Assembly (NCBI GenBank): GCA_030849805.1
Contig: JASANZ010002204.1
Location: forward strand, 1-64,000
Direction: 5' to 3'
Length of the DNA stretch: 64,000 nt
Origin: Sergeia podlipaevii
Taxonomy: Eukaryota > Euglenozoa > Kinetoplastea > Trypanosomatida > Trypanosomatidae
How positions within the stretch are numbered: the first letter of the stretch is position 1; each line of letters begins with the position of its first letter. A program made the position numbers and the translations under genes. Positions 48,221-57,124 of this stretch are shown piece after piece. Under the pieces are notes generated by a model that had not been told where the DNA came from, did not search any database, and saw nothing but the letters and a program-made list of their open reading frames with translations.

Positions 48221-48859
48221 GCTATGTTAGCTCCAAATTATTCTTATAGAAAAAGGCGGCCACAGATAAAGGCAAATATGTTCTTGGCTTTGTCTCTTTA
48301 TTCCGCACTACGGCACTGTACAAAGCAAAAACAGCAACGAGACGCTTTTCTATTCTTGAAATGCTGGTTTACGACCCACAATACGCGTTTAGAGAAAAAA
48401 AAATGGCAATCAATTTACAAATATGTACAGTAGACCAAAAAGAAAAATAGGGTATAAAATAGCAGCGCCAGGTCAGATGTACCTACGTAAAATCTAACTC
48501 TGGCCTCAATTATTTGAAAGACTACAAGCACTCTATATGCGTATGTCGATTAGACAAATCCTGTTTCTTTCTTTTGGGGTACAGACATAAATGCAAAGAA
48601 AAAAAAAAAAGTGGAGATTCAAAAAAAAAAAAAGAAGAACCGTGTACAAACTAATAGCCAAGCATACAGGAGGTGCTGTCTTATGTACCAAATGCTAGGG
48701 AGCATTCGTCTCTCCCCACTAAGGGGGAAAAAAAAAAGAAAAAAATGCGACAACGGGAGCGAATAGAAAGGGTTGGGTTTTAGAAAGGGCGTTATCCGCT
48801 TTAAGCTCCCCTCTCTTTGCGTGTGTACTGCATGCCAAAACAACCCACTCAACACAAAC
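48221..48859. other. Intergenic spacer
   Basis: A-runs near 48599-48610, 48620-48632 and 48726-48746 read as T-runs in the transcript. It holds the CCCH gene leader and the 3' UTR of the WD40 gene. No gene is supported. Confidence 0.6.
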
Positions 48860-49831
48860 TTACCATTCATGAAGTAGCACTCCATTACTTCCACCAAACA
48901 CAAGGAACCGATCATCAACAAACTTGGAAAAGTTAAGAGGTCCAGACACACTGCTGGATTCTATTGACCGTAGAACACCTCCACTGAATTGATGAGAGCC
49001 CACACACGCCACGCCGCTAGCGGTAGGAAGAACAATAGCGCTGTGTGTCTTTGACCAATCACATCGAAGTAGTGTGCATCTATTTTCGTCAGCCCCAACA
49101 CTTAATTTTCCGAGAAACCTATCATCATTAGTCAGAGCAAATGGCTGCACGTCCACTAGCGTTGTCACCCCATCCATCCCGTACGCAACAAACCGCTCCT
49201 CCTGTGCGCTATGCGCCATGCTATTGATAGCCCCTTCACTGCACTTGAGCTCCGCCACACGCTTGCCAAACATGCGCAGGTCACACCAGTGCACTGAGCC
49301 GCATGCGTCGCCGACTAGAAGTGAGTCCCTAAAGCACGCAGACGCGGTGATGGGCCTCCTCAGATTCCATGCACCAGATATCGATGACTTGCGCGAGTCA
49401 CAATGCACCAAGTAGCCGTCATCTCCGCCGTACATGAACAACTCCTCATCCACAGCTGTAAGGGTGTTTATAACAGGCCAGCTGCTGCGGCCTCGTGCGG
49501 CACTTCTCGTCATGACGCAATATTTCCTGCCACACTCCACATCCCACAAAGAAACATGGCCATCTCCTTGAGCAGCAGCCAGCGTCGTGGCGCTTATAAA
49601 TAGCAGGTCAAGCACCGCGGGACCGCCAGTGGCAACCTTGCACACGTGCTCAGTCGATTCAGCACCAACTCTCCACAGCAGAGTGATCCCATCTAAATCG
49701 CAGGTGGCAAAAACATCAAGACGAGCTGCCGCGTTAAGAACCTCCGCATCGTGCCCCCTCAACTCCCATCGTCCTTTGCTGTTCACCTGCTGGTCAGCTT
49801 TTGTTTGTTGGGCAATGATAGATAGCGACAT
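48860..49831 (-). CDS. WD40-repeat protein, like U5 snRNP 40-kDa subunit
   Basis: From the first ATG (49829-49831, MSLSIIAQQTK) the protein is 323 aa; six further codons upstream begin with GTG. It is made of seven WD40-type blades: WELRGHDAEVLNAAA...DGITLLWRV, then blades ending VSLWDVECG, VHCDSR, VHWCDLR, TLVDVQ, ACVGSH and LLHEW. The order of the blades, the LRGHD opening and a late CTLLRCDWS phrase closely resemble the U5-40K spliceosomal protein (SNRNP40, 'LLRCSWS'), which binds PRP8 and helps build the U5 snRNP. In kinetoplastids this machinery is needed for trans-splicing of every mRNA. Blade hallmarks are worn down (many GH and WD positions changed), so another WD40 adaptor is possible. 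Confidence 0.8.
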   Translation of the reverse strand: MSLSIIAQQTKADQQVNSKGRWELRGHDAEVLNAAARLDVFATCDLDGITLLWRVGAESTEHVCKVATGGPAVLDLLFISATTLAAAQGDGHVSLWDVECGRKYCVMTRSAARGRSSWPVINTLTAVDEELFMYGGDDGYLVHCDSRKSSISGAWNLRRPITASACFRDSLLVGDACGSVHWCDLRMFGKRVAELKCSEGAINSMAHSAQEERFVAYGMDGVTTLVDVQPFALTNDDRFLGKLSVGADENRCTLLRCDWSKTHSAIVLPTASGVACVGSHQFSGGVLRSIESSSVSGPLNFSKFVDDRFLVFGGSNGVLLHEW

Positions 49832-50780
49832 CACCTCTATATATTCCACCTCCTCGCCTATTGCAGCACTTACGTGGGAAAATGCAAATATTACAGAGCA
49901 CCGCGTCCCTCCCCCTCCCCCCCCCCTTCACCACAGTTCACAAAGCAACTGCACCAGTGATGTGGTTCGGAGTTAGCACACCCACCACCAATGTGCTGCA
50001 ACAACAAAAAAAAAAATAACTGCTTTTCCTTTTTCTCTGTAGCAGCTGCACCTATATTACTATTGTATGAGAAAGAGAAAATGAAAGGAAAGGAGAAATA
50101 TATATATATATATTCATTATTGCAGATGCACGCCGAACATTTTCTTTGAAGAAACACTCTCGCACAGCAATAATCCTCGTTTCTTAAAGAAAGAAAAAAA
50201 GTGTATGCGCTGCCCTATGCTGAATCCCGCGAGTATACATATCTCTGTAGCAACTTTCTATATATTCAGTTTTGTTTTGTTTTTAGGGGAGGGGGAAGAA
50301 AATCGTAGTTTCAGCACTTTTGTGTAAGTCGTGGCGACTTGTGCACTATGTATTCCGCCTATTCTTCTCTAAAATTTTGTCTTTCTCTTTCATTTACGAT
50401 GATAATAATATAATGATATATATATATATATATATTAAGCAAGTCTCAGCTTATACAAGCGCACGCATACACACATTAAAAAAGAAAAGAAAAAAGATGT
50501 ATCCAAACGAGCAACAAATGAAGAATAAAGGAGCTTCCTCTATAGAGAAAAATGACTATGCAAACGGGAGCGCTCTTGTTCCCAGATTTAACCACAGAAC
50601 ATACACACATACCATGAGTACTAAAATCAACTATATATGTAAGTGAGTACCCATCCATAACAGTAGCAAATGTAAAGGTAAAAAGAAGGAGAAGGGAGCA
50701 AAAACAAAAAGAAACACTTAGAAAAGAATTCTGTGTTCCTAGAAGACACAACCACAATACCTGGCAGAGACATGTGTTCG
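49832..50780. other. Intergenic spacer
   Basis: It contains a C-rich patch near 49906-49928, A-run 50005-50017, TA runs near 50100-50113 and 50416-50435, and purine tracts near 50480-50496. No gene is seen; it holds the WD40 gene leader and the 3' UTR of the FHA gene. Confidence 0.6.
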
Positions 50781-53678
50781 TCACCACTTCCCAGCCGCAG
50801 TGAAGGTTGTCTTTCTTGAATTAGCTGTGGGTGACGGGGGTGGGCACTTTCGCGTGCGTTGTCTACCAGGCGCGATAGGACGTCCAGACGAATTTCGCAG
50901 TGCCCCTACGCTGTGGCTCAAAGCCTCTTTGTTACCCATGCCAGTTCCTTCGGCTTCCGCCGATAACAGAGAAGCAGGGGTTGAGGCAACGGGTTGTGGT
51001 GAAGCAGTAGCCGAGCGCGAGCGCTGAGTTGAATTACATTTTGCTTCGGCTGGTGGCACTGTGATCTTCAGTGCCCTCTGTCGCGAGGAGCTGCTAGCAG
51101 AACGTTTTGGTATGGCGCGAGAACCATCTTGTTGCTTCTGCGAGGGCTGGCAGATAGGTGTGTGGCATGGAACATTCGTCTTGGCAGCCCCTTGGCGAAT
51201 AGCAGAAGGAGATTTGCGCTCCACAGACACTTCGTGCCGCCAAGTAGAGCGATTTGGTCCGTCTACCGCTAGATACACATCAACACAGCTCTCTGCAATG
51301 TGCTGCCATGTATCAATGCGTTCCTCGATGATGGCCACATCTCGACTGGAAAGAAGATTTCTGTTGAGACACAGATCGGATGAAAGAGCGACATCTACGA
51401 CACCAAACAGCAGCGATTGACGAGATTCGACACTGCTATCAGCACCGATTTTACACGATGAGGCTTTCCATAAATGCTGAAGAGATTTTACGTACTTGCT
51501 CCACAAAGCACGCGGCGCAGTGCCCGTTGATAAAATGGTAACGACGCTGTTTGCCGATCGCATCACTGCCACTGACGGAATCAGACATGTGCCGCGAAGA
51601 AACTCCAGTTTTTGTTTCACCGACGAAGTCTGTTTACCCACGTTGCAAGTCGTGTGGGGGGTAGTGCCAGCCCCAAAGTCAGGATGCAACGCGTGACCGT
51701 CGCCGCTGCTCCCATGTGCTTGCTGTAGAAGAGCCTTGCCTATTTCAGCATTAAATTCAGCCCACAGCTTCGCCGAAAGGTCCTTCGATGCAACCGCACT
51801 TTTAAATAAACGCAATTGATCCGATGTCAATCCACCCTTGTCTGGTCTATTGCTGAGTGAAGACGCCCCATGCGCACTGGTACGGTTGACCTCCTCAGCA
51901 AGGCCAGCACCAATCATGCGCACAGCTTGTGTCAGACGAGCATGCAGTTCGCTTACATCCCGCGCATATAACTGATCTGCGGTAAGTATATCATCCGCAT
52001 AGAGCGCATCGCGGTACGTCTTGAGGCAATCCTCCGTGTCTCGACCTCCTTGAGGAAACGCAAAGTCAAACAACGATGCGAGTGACCATTGTAGGTCAAA
52101 AGAGCTCTGCTGAAGGCCATTGACTTCCTCCATTGTAAAAAGGGATTCACCACGGGTAACACGGGGTGACGTATTGCGGCACAAGCTGATAAGGAAGCAA
52201 TATGGGCCAAGCGTAAACCGTGAGCAGTCGGAAAGTTGCACGACGTCACTTCCAGACACAAAGATCAACAGATCTGCGTCCTTTCGAATGCATCCTGTGT
52301 TGGTCAAAAACGGAAGTGTCACCGAGCCTTGCGGGCCAATAGTCAGCTCGCAACTAGAGCTTTGAGTATTGAGAGGCCACATCACCTGACCCTGATGCCG
52401 TGCTGGTGGGTTCGTAAGGATAAGCCATGAATTGCCACGGCCACGGTCAAGTTCTTCCTCTAGTGCTGCACACCTAACGCTCAGTTCATCCCTCTCGTCT
52501 TGCAGTTTTTGTCGCATGCAACGCTCCATATCCTTGGCAGTCTGCTCACGAAATTCTCTCGCGCATAACTCCCAGTCAAGAACACGTGAAGACGATTTTG
52601 CGCTGTCGTTAGTCAGCGGCTTCTTTGAAACTAAGACAAAGCGAAAAATGAGTTGAGTGCTTATAATAATGCGGTCATTGTGCTGCAAACGTCTTTCACG
52701 TGATAGAAGCTGTCCATTGACGTACGTCATGCCGCATTCGGAACTAATCCAAACTGAACTTCCTTCACGTCGCACACGAACGTGAGGGGAGTAAACGCCG
52801 TGATGGGTCGTTGCTGCTGCAGTGACGCGCGGCTGCACAACAAAGTCGACCGCACTCGCGTTGCTGCCATCCTCCACCAGGTATGTTGTGCCTTCTTGGA
52901 TTGCGTGTGCAAGCTTCTCCTCTACTATGAGGTGTGGGTTTAGATTCACAAAATAGGGACCCGCCTGCGTCGGGGCAAAATGAGCTCGCTCTGCAACCAT
53001 CTGCGTCCACTCCCGCACTTCTCTTAACCGTTGATACAAGCTGACACGTTCATGATGGCCGAACACACGATCTTGGCAAGTCTTGTGGAACGCATCTAGA
53101 ACAGATGTGGGTGTACGCCGAAGAAGCATGGCTTCGCTTGGATAGTAAAGAATAATGTGTGTAAACGCACAACTGAGTGAAGCTGCCGCTGCCTCAACTG
53201 CAGACACTAGGGCCTCATTGTCGTAATTTTCATCGGTGCACGTCATTACAGACAGTTTCTCATCAGTAAACTCAAAAGAGTTGCTGGTTGGGCACACTGT
53301 AGTGGCGCAGATGGATCCACAACGATGCATGCCCGACTCCTCCTTCATCACAGCCCCAATATCGTTCCGCCGCTCACAGTGATACTCAACGACATCCCCA
53401 TCGGATTCTTCAACAAAGCTAACTGAAAATTGTAAATGGCCATCGCTTTTGGTGGAGAACCCATCGGCAAAGTACTCAAACATCACCGTATTTATCTCCC
53501 TTCCTTCCTCAAGAGAGTCGAGCATCATAACAATAAGGCGACTTCCTGCTGGCTCTTGCAACATGAGCTTAACTAGCGCCATATCTTTTGAATGGTAAAT
53601 CCTCCTCAAGCTTCGGCTAGGCACGAGAGGAGAAGCATTTGCCCCACACACTGCTACAAGAAGATCAGTATGACTCAT
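50781..53678 (-). CDS. FHA-domain protein resembling a kinesin-3 without a motor
   Basis: A 965-aa protein. Residues about 238-268 read GPYFVNLNPHLIVEEKLAHA followed by IQEGTTYLV, the phrase that in kinesin-3 motors joins the neck to the FHA domain. An FHA domain follows (about 293-349: VRVRREGSSVWIS, then GMTYVNGQLLSRERRLQHND, then RIIISTQLIFRF). FHA domains bind phosphothreonine. A coiled coil lies at about 370-410. A second strand-rich block at about 415-500 may be another FHA-like domain. The tail is basic, Ser/Pro-rich and probably disordered. The first 230 residues sit where the motor should be and keep faint motor-like phrases (VMFEYFADGF, FSVSFVEESDGDVVEYHCER), but no ATP P-loop (GxxxxGKT) or switch motifs are seen. 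I infer a non-motile kinesin relative. Confidence 0.82.
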   Translation of the reverse strand: MSHTDLLVAVCGANASPLVPSRSLRRIYHSKDMALVKLMLQEPAGSRLIVMMLDSLEEGREINTVMFEYFADGFSTKSDGHLQFSVSFVEESDGDVVEYHCERRNDIGAVMKEESGMHRCGSICATTVCPTSNSFEFTDEKLSVMTCTDENYDNEALVSAVEAAAASLSCAFTHIILYYPSEAMLLRRTPTSVLDAFHKTCQDRVFGHHERVSLYQRLREVREWTQMVAERAHFAPTQAGPYFVNLNPHLIVEEKLAHAIQEGTTYLVEDGSNASAVDFVVQPRVTAAATTHHGVYSPHVRVRREGSSVWISSECGMTYVNGQLLSRERRLQHNDRIIISTQLIFRFVLVSKKPLTNDSAKSSSRVLDWELCAREFREQTAKDMERCMRQKLQDERDELSVRCAALEEELDRGRGNSWLILTNPPARHQGQVMWPLNTQSSSCELTIGPQGSVTLPFLTNTGCIRKDADLLIFVSGSDVVQLSDCSRFTLGPYCFLISLCRNTSPRVTRGESLFTMEEVNGLQQSSFDLQWSLASLFDFAFPQGGRDTEDCLKTYRDALYADDILTADQLYARDVSELHARLTQAVRMIGAGLAEEVNRTSAHGASSLSNRPDKGGLTSDQLRLFKSAVASKDLSAKLWAEFNAEIGKALLQQAHGSSGDGHALHPDFGAGTTPHTTCNVGKQTSSVKQKLEFLRGTCLIPSVAVMRSANSVVTILSTGTAPRALWSKYVKSLQHLWKASSCKIGADSSVESRQSLLFGVVDVALSSDLCLNRNLLSSRDVAIIEERIDTWQHIAESCVDVYLAVDGPNRSTWRHEVSVERKSPSAIRQGAAKTNVPCHTPICQPSQKQQDGSRAIPKRSASSSSRQRALKITVPPAEAKCNSTQRSRSATASPQPVASTPASLLSAEAEGTGMGNKEALSHSVGALRNSSGRPIAPGRQRTRKCPPPSPTANSRKTTFTAAGKW

Positions 53679-54222
53679 CTAGAGTGACTTCAAAAAGGTA
53701 CTTTTTTCTTATTTGCTATTATTTTAGATACTTTATCTTCGCGGATGCGAGTATGTGCTTGCTCACCTATCGTAGCAGAAACCGGGAGAAGAGAGAGAAG
53801 GAAAGAAGAAGCAGCAAACAATAATTACTATTATAATAGAAGAGCAAACTTCAGTATAGAGTTTTCAAGATCCAATGTTCCCTGCCATGTTAGCACAATA
53901 TTTTCTTTTTCTTTTGTCCTCAGTTATGTTTGCTTGTTTACGTTTGCCTTTTCATCTAAGTACTTTATTTTCACTTTGAAATGAGCGCCAACGCAACCCA
54001 ACCGGTACCCTTTGTGTGTGTGTGTGTGTGTGTGTGTGTCCCCTGAGATATCTACAAGCAGTAAACTGCAAACGTGGCTCAAGAGTGAGGGGGGGGGGGA
54101 AGGAAAAGCAAAAGCAGTTGGATTGAGCGCGCAATTACCATTCTCATCTGGAGGAATCACTCTAATGCAAGCCGCTCGCAATCCACGATGTTACCTGGTG
54201 GTATGCCGCTCACTCTGGGTGA
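53679..54222. other. Intergenic spacer with GT repeat
   Basis: It holds purine-rich DNA at 53783-53818 (sense-strand pyrimidine tract for the FHA gene), the GT run at 54013-54039 and a G-run near 54089-54101. No gene is supported. Confidence 0.6.
54013..54039. repeat. (GT)n microsatellite
   Basis: About 13 uninterrupted GT units in the predicted 3' UTR of the small acidic-protein gene. Confidence 0.93.
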
Positions 54223-54594
54223 TTATGGGAAATCTATATCGTCAAGAACCAGCAACTGTTCGTCTACAAAATCAACAAAGTTTTTCTGTAAAAATCCCTT
54301 CAGTGCATTGCCGCTCAGGCAGCTGCCTTCTTCTACCAGCGCCTTTTCTATATCTTCAGGTGCAACACAGTCCTCTTCTCCCTCGCTTCCATCCTCAGTA
54401 AACTCGGCCTGTGCTTGAGTCGGCAGGGCGTCGGCTATATACCTTTTTGCTGTTACACCACGCTGAGCAACAGGAGGCTGAGCAGTACCTTTGTCATCGT
54501 CATCGCAAGCTTGTACTAGAGCTCGCTTTTCAACTGGAGCCTCTGCCGCTGCATTGGCGGGTGGTGTCGCGGTGCGCTCCCGCTTGCGGCCCAT
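54223..54594 (-). CDS. Small acidic hypothetical protein
   Basis: A 123-aa protein starting MGRKRERTATPP at the ATG 54592-54594; the longer frame to 54636 begins with TTG. The N-terminus is basic (a possible nuclear signal, GRKRER). The middle is Ala/Pro-rich with an acidic run (DDDDKG). The last 45 residues are acidic and look helical (APEDIEKALVEEGSCLSG then NALKGFLQKNFVDFVDEQLL). I recognise no family. It is called real because the frame is well bounded, has low-bias composition in its C-terminal half and sits correctly in the gene array. Small acidic nuclear proteins of this kind are often chaperone or complex subunits, but nothing here identifies one. Confidence 0.66.
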   Translation of the reverse strand: MGRKRERTATPPANAAAEAPVEKRALVQACDDDDKGTAQPPVAQRGVTAKRYIADALPTQAQAEFTEDGSEGEEDCVAPEDIEKALVEEGSCLSGNALKGFLQKNFVDFVDEQLLVLDDIDFP

Positions 54595-55055
54595 GTGCTT
54601 CTCTTGGGCACTAGCAAGGTGAGCAACCAACTTCAAACAAGAAAACTAGTGATGTATGCTCTGGCGGTCCTACACCTTGCTTTCAATGTAGCACGTGAAG
54701 ATCGCTGCCACAAGAAAGAGCCCTGTCAATTAATACCCATCAAAGCACGCAGACAAACAGGAAAAGGGAAAAAATCAATGCGAGTATGGCGAGTATAAGA
54801 AATGCAAATGGTAGTAATGAAAATAACAACAACAACAACAACTGAAAATAATTGCAGGAGGGTGCAAAACGCAATTAATACACTTGCCTCAGCATCCACG
54901 TAATGCACTTAAATAAATAAAAAATCTGCAGTTCAACTACATTAGGCTCTCCATTTTATATGATGTCATCTAATCGTTAACTGTGTGAGCATGTCCATAA
55001 AATATAAATAAATAAATAAAGCGTACACGCCAAAAAAAAAAGGTGGACGTGTACG
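54595..55055. other. Intergenic spacer
   Basis: AT-rich, with a CAA repeat near 54825-54842 and AAAT-type repeats near 54911-54923 and 55002-55020. No gene is supported. Confidence 0.6.
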
Positions 55056-55562
55056 CTAATCATGATGATATCCCGTCTGCACTGTTTTATCTCTGCCAAA
55101 AATCCTATCAGCCCTTGTCGTGTTAGCTGGCAAGGTAGCAAAGCGTGATGGCTTCCACCGCGCAGTTGTGGTCACCTGTGGCCCCATGAGCCCAACATTG
55201 CACAGCATTCGTTTCACTGGGCGGTGATGATAGTTGCACAGTTGCAGCTTATCATCCATCAAGTACTTGGTGATAATGTAGACACCGTCCTTCTCAACAC
55301 GATCAAAGGGAGAAAACCGCGTATCCCACGGCTCTGTGCGCTTTGTGGTGCTAAACTCCACATAAGCTCTCAAACTGTCCGCTAGCACACGATGACGGTC
55401 AAGCAGATACTCATCTCGCCACTTCTGGGCCTTCTCGTGAAATCCAGGACCGACCTTTGGGCGTTTCTTCGGCTTCGCCCAAAATCGTCGTTGGCACAGA
55501 AGACTCGAAGCTAGAATACTACACCCCTTAAGATCCGCACTACTAACAAATACGCGGTTCAT
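55056..55562 (-). CDS. Probable mitochondrial protein, 168 aa, unknown function
   Basis: A basic protein with an N-terminus suited to mitochondrial import: Met-Asn-Arg, hydroxylated and hydrophobic residues, Arg at 25-26 and no acidic residue except Asp10 in the first 50. A Pro/Lys-rich link follows (AKPKKRPKVGPGFHEKAQKW), then a folded part with aromatic and Arg-rich stretches (YVEFSTTKRTEPWDTRFSPF, YIITKYLMDDKLQLCNYHHR). Size, high pI and the WAKPKKRP-like link fit a kinetoplastid-specific mitoribosomal or mitochondrial RNA-processing subunit, but I recognise no named family, so that is a guess. The first ATG is used. Confidence 0.76.
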   Translation of the reverse strand: MNRVFVSSADLKGCSILASSLLCQRRFWAKPKKRPKVGPGFHEKAQKWRDEYLLDRHRVLADSLRAYVEFSTTKRTEPWDTRFSPFDRVEKDGVYIITKYLMDDKLQLCNYHHRPVKRMLCNVGLMGPQVTTTARWKPSRFATLPANTTRADRIFGRDKTVQTGYHHD

Positions 55563-55915
55563 GGCGTCACTTATGCTAGACCCCTACACTATCCTTTCTC
55601 TTTTGTGTCAAAAAAAAAAAGTTAAGGAAATCAAAAAATGACAGTTGAACAAGATTTACTTTAAAAAAAAAAAAGAATTGAAGAGATGAGCGTACACAAA
55701 AGTTTAGAAAGGGAAGCATAAATCGCCCTTCTCCTCCTTGCTGATGCTTCTTTCCCACCCACCCCCCTTCTCTGTTGTGTTTTGTTTTGCTTATGTGAAC
55801 AATCACCAAGACATCCTTCCATTACGATTTACTAGGTGTACTCGCCAAAACTAGTTTTCTACTGAAGTTTAGTATTACTGTGTGAGACAAATGTGACCTG
55901 GGAATAGACGCATCG
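55563..55915. other. Intergenic spacer
   Basis: A-runs near 55611-55620 and 55662-55674 read as T-runs in the transcript. It holds the leader of the 168-aa gene and the 3' UTR of the next gene. No gene is seen. Confidence 0.6.
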
Positions 55916-56638
55916 CTATTCCTTCTTGGTTCCCAGAAGAGCTTCAAGACGCGCAACGTCCTCCTTCATTGCAGCTAGCTTTCGTCGTAGTGCCTCCTCA
56001 TCGCTAGCATCATAAGCATTGTCTCCATTGCAATTTTTCTCATGTGATGAAGTCTGGACGTGAGCTGCTCTCATCCTCTCCTCCTCTACCTCATCATCGC
56101 GATGAGAGAAGAACTTCTTTGGCGGCACGCTTTCAAGCTTTGCCATGGAGCGCTTTAGCCTTACCTCTTCAGCCGCTTTCGCATTCAGTTTACGAATGTA
56201 GGCCTCCCGCACAGCCTCTCGTACCAGCTCTGACGCAGCCTGTTCCTCTAGTTCCTCGTCGGTGCGCGCAAGAGCCGCCTTCATCGGGTCTTCAGGCGTG
56301 GGGATATTCGCAAAAAAGTTTTCTAACTGAGTGTCTAACTTTTTCAGAAATGCCCTATCCGCCTCTGGGCTCTCCATATGCGACAGCTCAGAAGAATTAA
56401 TATAGTTTGTAAGCGTTTCGCCAATTCCTTTACATCGTATGTTAGACTCATTCTTCAAGTCCTCTTGTAGGCTTTTAAGGAACTCAGATGACATGGTTGA
56501 TGTCCCAAGAATGCTATCTGTCCCAAAACTGGAGGAGCACGCACGGAGCCCGTAAGGCATCTGAACAAGAGTGCTTCGAAAGACTCTCATCGAGCCTTGT
56601 GAAGTAACGGAGATAAGTAAGTTTCTATTTCTGTTCAT
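55916..56638 (-). CDS. Hypothetical coiled-coil protein, 240 aa
   Basis: The open frame runs to an ATG at 56710, but the 24 residues before Met25 come from a T-rich tract followed by CTAG and GTAG, the likely trans-splice acceptor. I therefore start at the ATG 56636-56638 (MNRNRNLLISVTSQGSMRVF). That N-terminus is Arg/Ser-rich with no acidic residue in its first 40, so mitochondrial import is possible. Alternative starts are Met17 and Met49 of this form. The body is helical and charged, with a Lys/Arg-rich stretch (IRKLNAKAAEEVRLKRSMAK) and a C-terminal coiled coil (EALRRKLAAMKEDVARLEAL). I know no family. Reading the longer frame would create a false signal peptide. Confidence 0.74.
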   Translation of the reverse strand: MNRNRNLLISVTSQGSMRVFRSTLVQMPYGLRACSSSFGTDSILGTSTMSSEFLKSLQEDLKNESNIRCKGIGETLTNYINSSELSHMESPEADRAFLKKLDTQLENFFANIPTPEDPMKAALARTDEELEEQAASELVREAVREAYIRKLNAKAAEEVRLKRSMAKLESVPPKKFFSHRDDEVEEERMRAAHVQTSSHEKNCNGDNAYDASDEEALRRKLAAMKEDVARLEALLGTKKE

Positions 56639-57124
56639 GTGTGCGCTACAACTAGAAAAAAAAGAAAAAAGAGATATTAAAAAAAAAAGAGTAAAAGAAA
56701 TAGTTCTCATATAGCCATGCTACCATTTAAGAAGAACAAAAGAAAAAAAAATGAAACACACCTCTCGCTGAGCCAGAAGGAATGTTCCCCCTCAAGAAAA
56801 AAAAAGCCTGTATGTCGACGCACACCACAGCAATTTATTTCAAAGAGGACTGGCACACTACGAAAGAAGTAAAATTTTCTTGAAAAAGAAGCTTCGTGTA
56901 AAAAAAAAAAAAAAGAAAACCTTTCACTTCAGCAATGAAGAGATCCATCTGTCTATAAATAAATATACATATATAAGAAAACGTGGGCATACTTTGCACA
57001 TACAATGAATGGTACATTAAAAGAAAAAAAAAAAAGAGATAGCGGGAAAATACATAGCATTCCCGCAAAACATAGGTATCGTATCGTGCGCACTCACTAC
57101 TTCATTGTGCTCACGAAGGTAAAG
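56639..57124. other. Intergenic spacer
   Basis: It holds the splice region of the 240-aa gene, A-runs near 56742-56750, 56796-56805, 56899-56913 and 57022-57034, and AT-rich DNA. No gene is seen. Confidence 0.6.
56652..56653 (-). promoter_or_regulatory. Predicted spliced-leader acceptor AG for the 240-aa gene
   Basis: The sense strand reads a C/T tract (about 56654-56672) followed by CTAG here, with a second AG six bases on, about 14 bases before the ATG at 56638. Confidence 0.6.

Noticed and set aside
8091..54039. A consistent strand orientation of CA/GT repeats as a transcription signal
   Set aside because: CA on the plus strand (near 8100, 34130, 37890, 46770) and GT on the plus strand (8277, 15711, 35266, 38680, 54013) both occur, so there is no strand rule.
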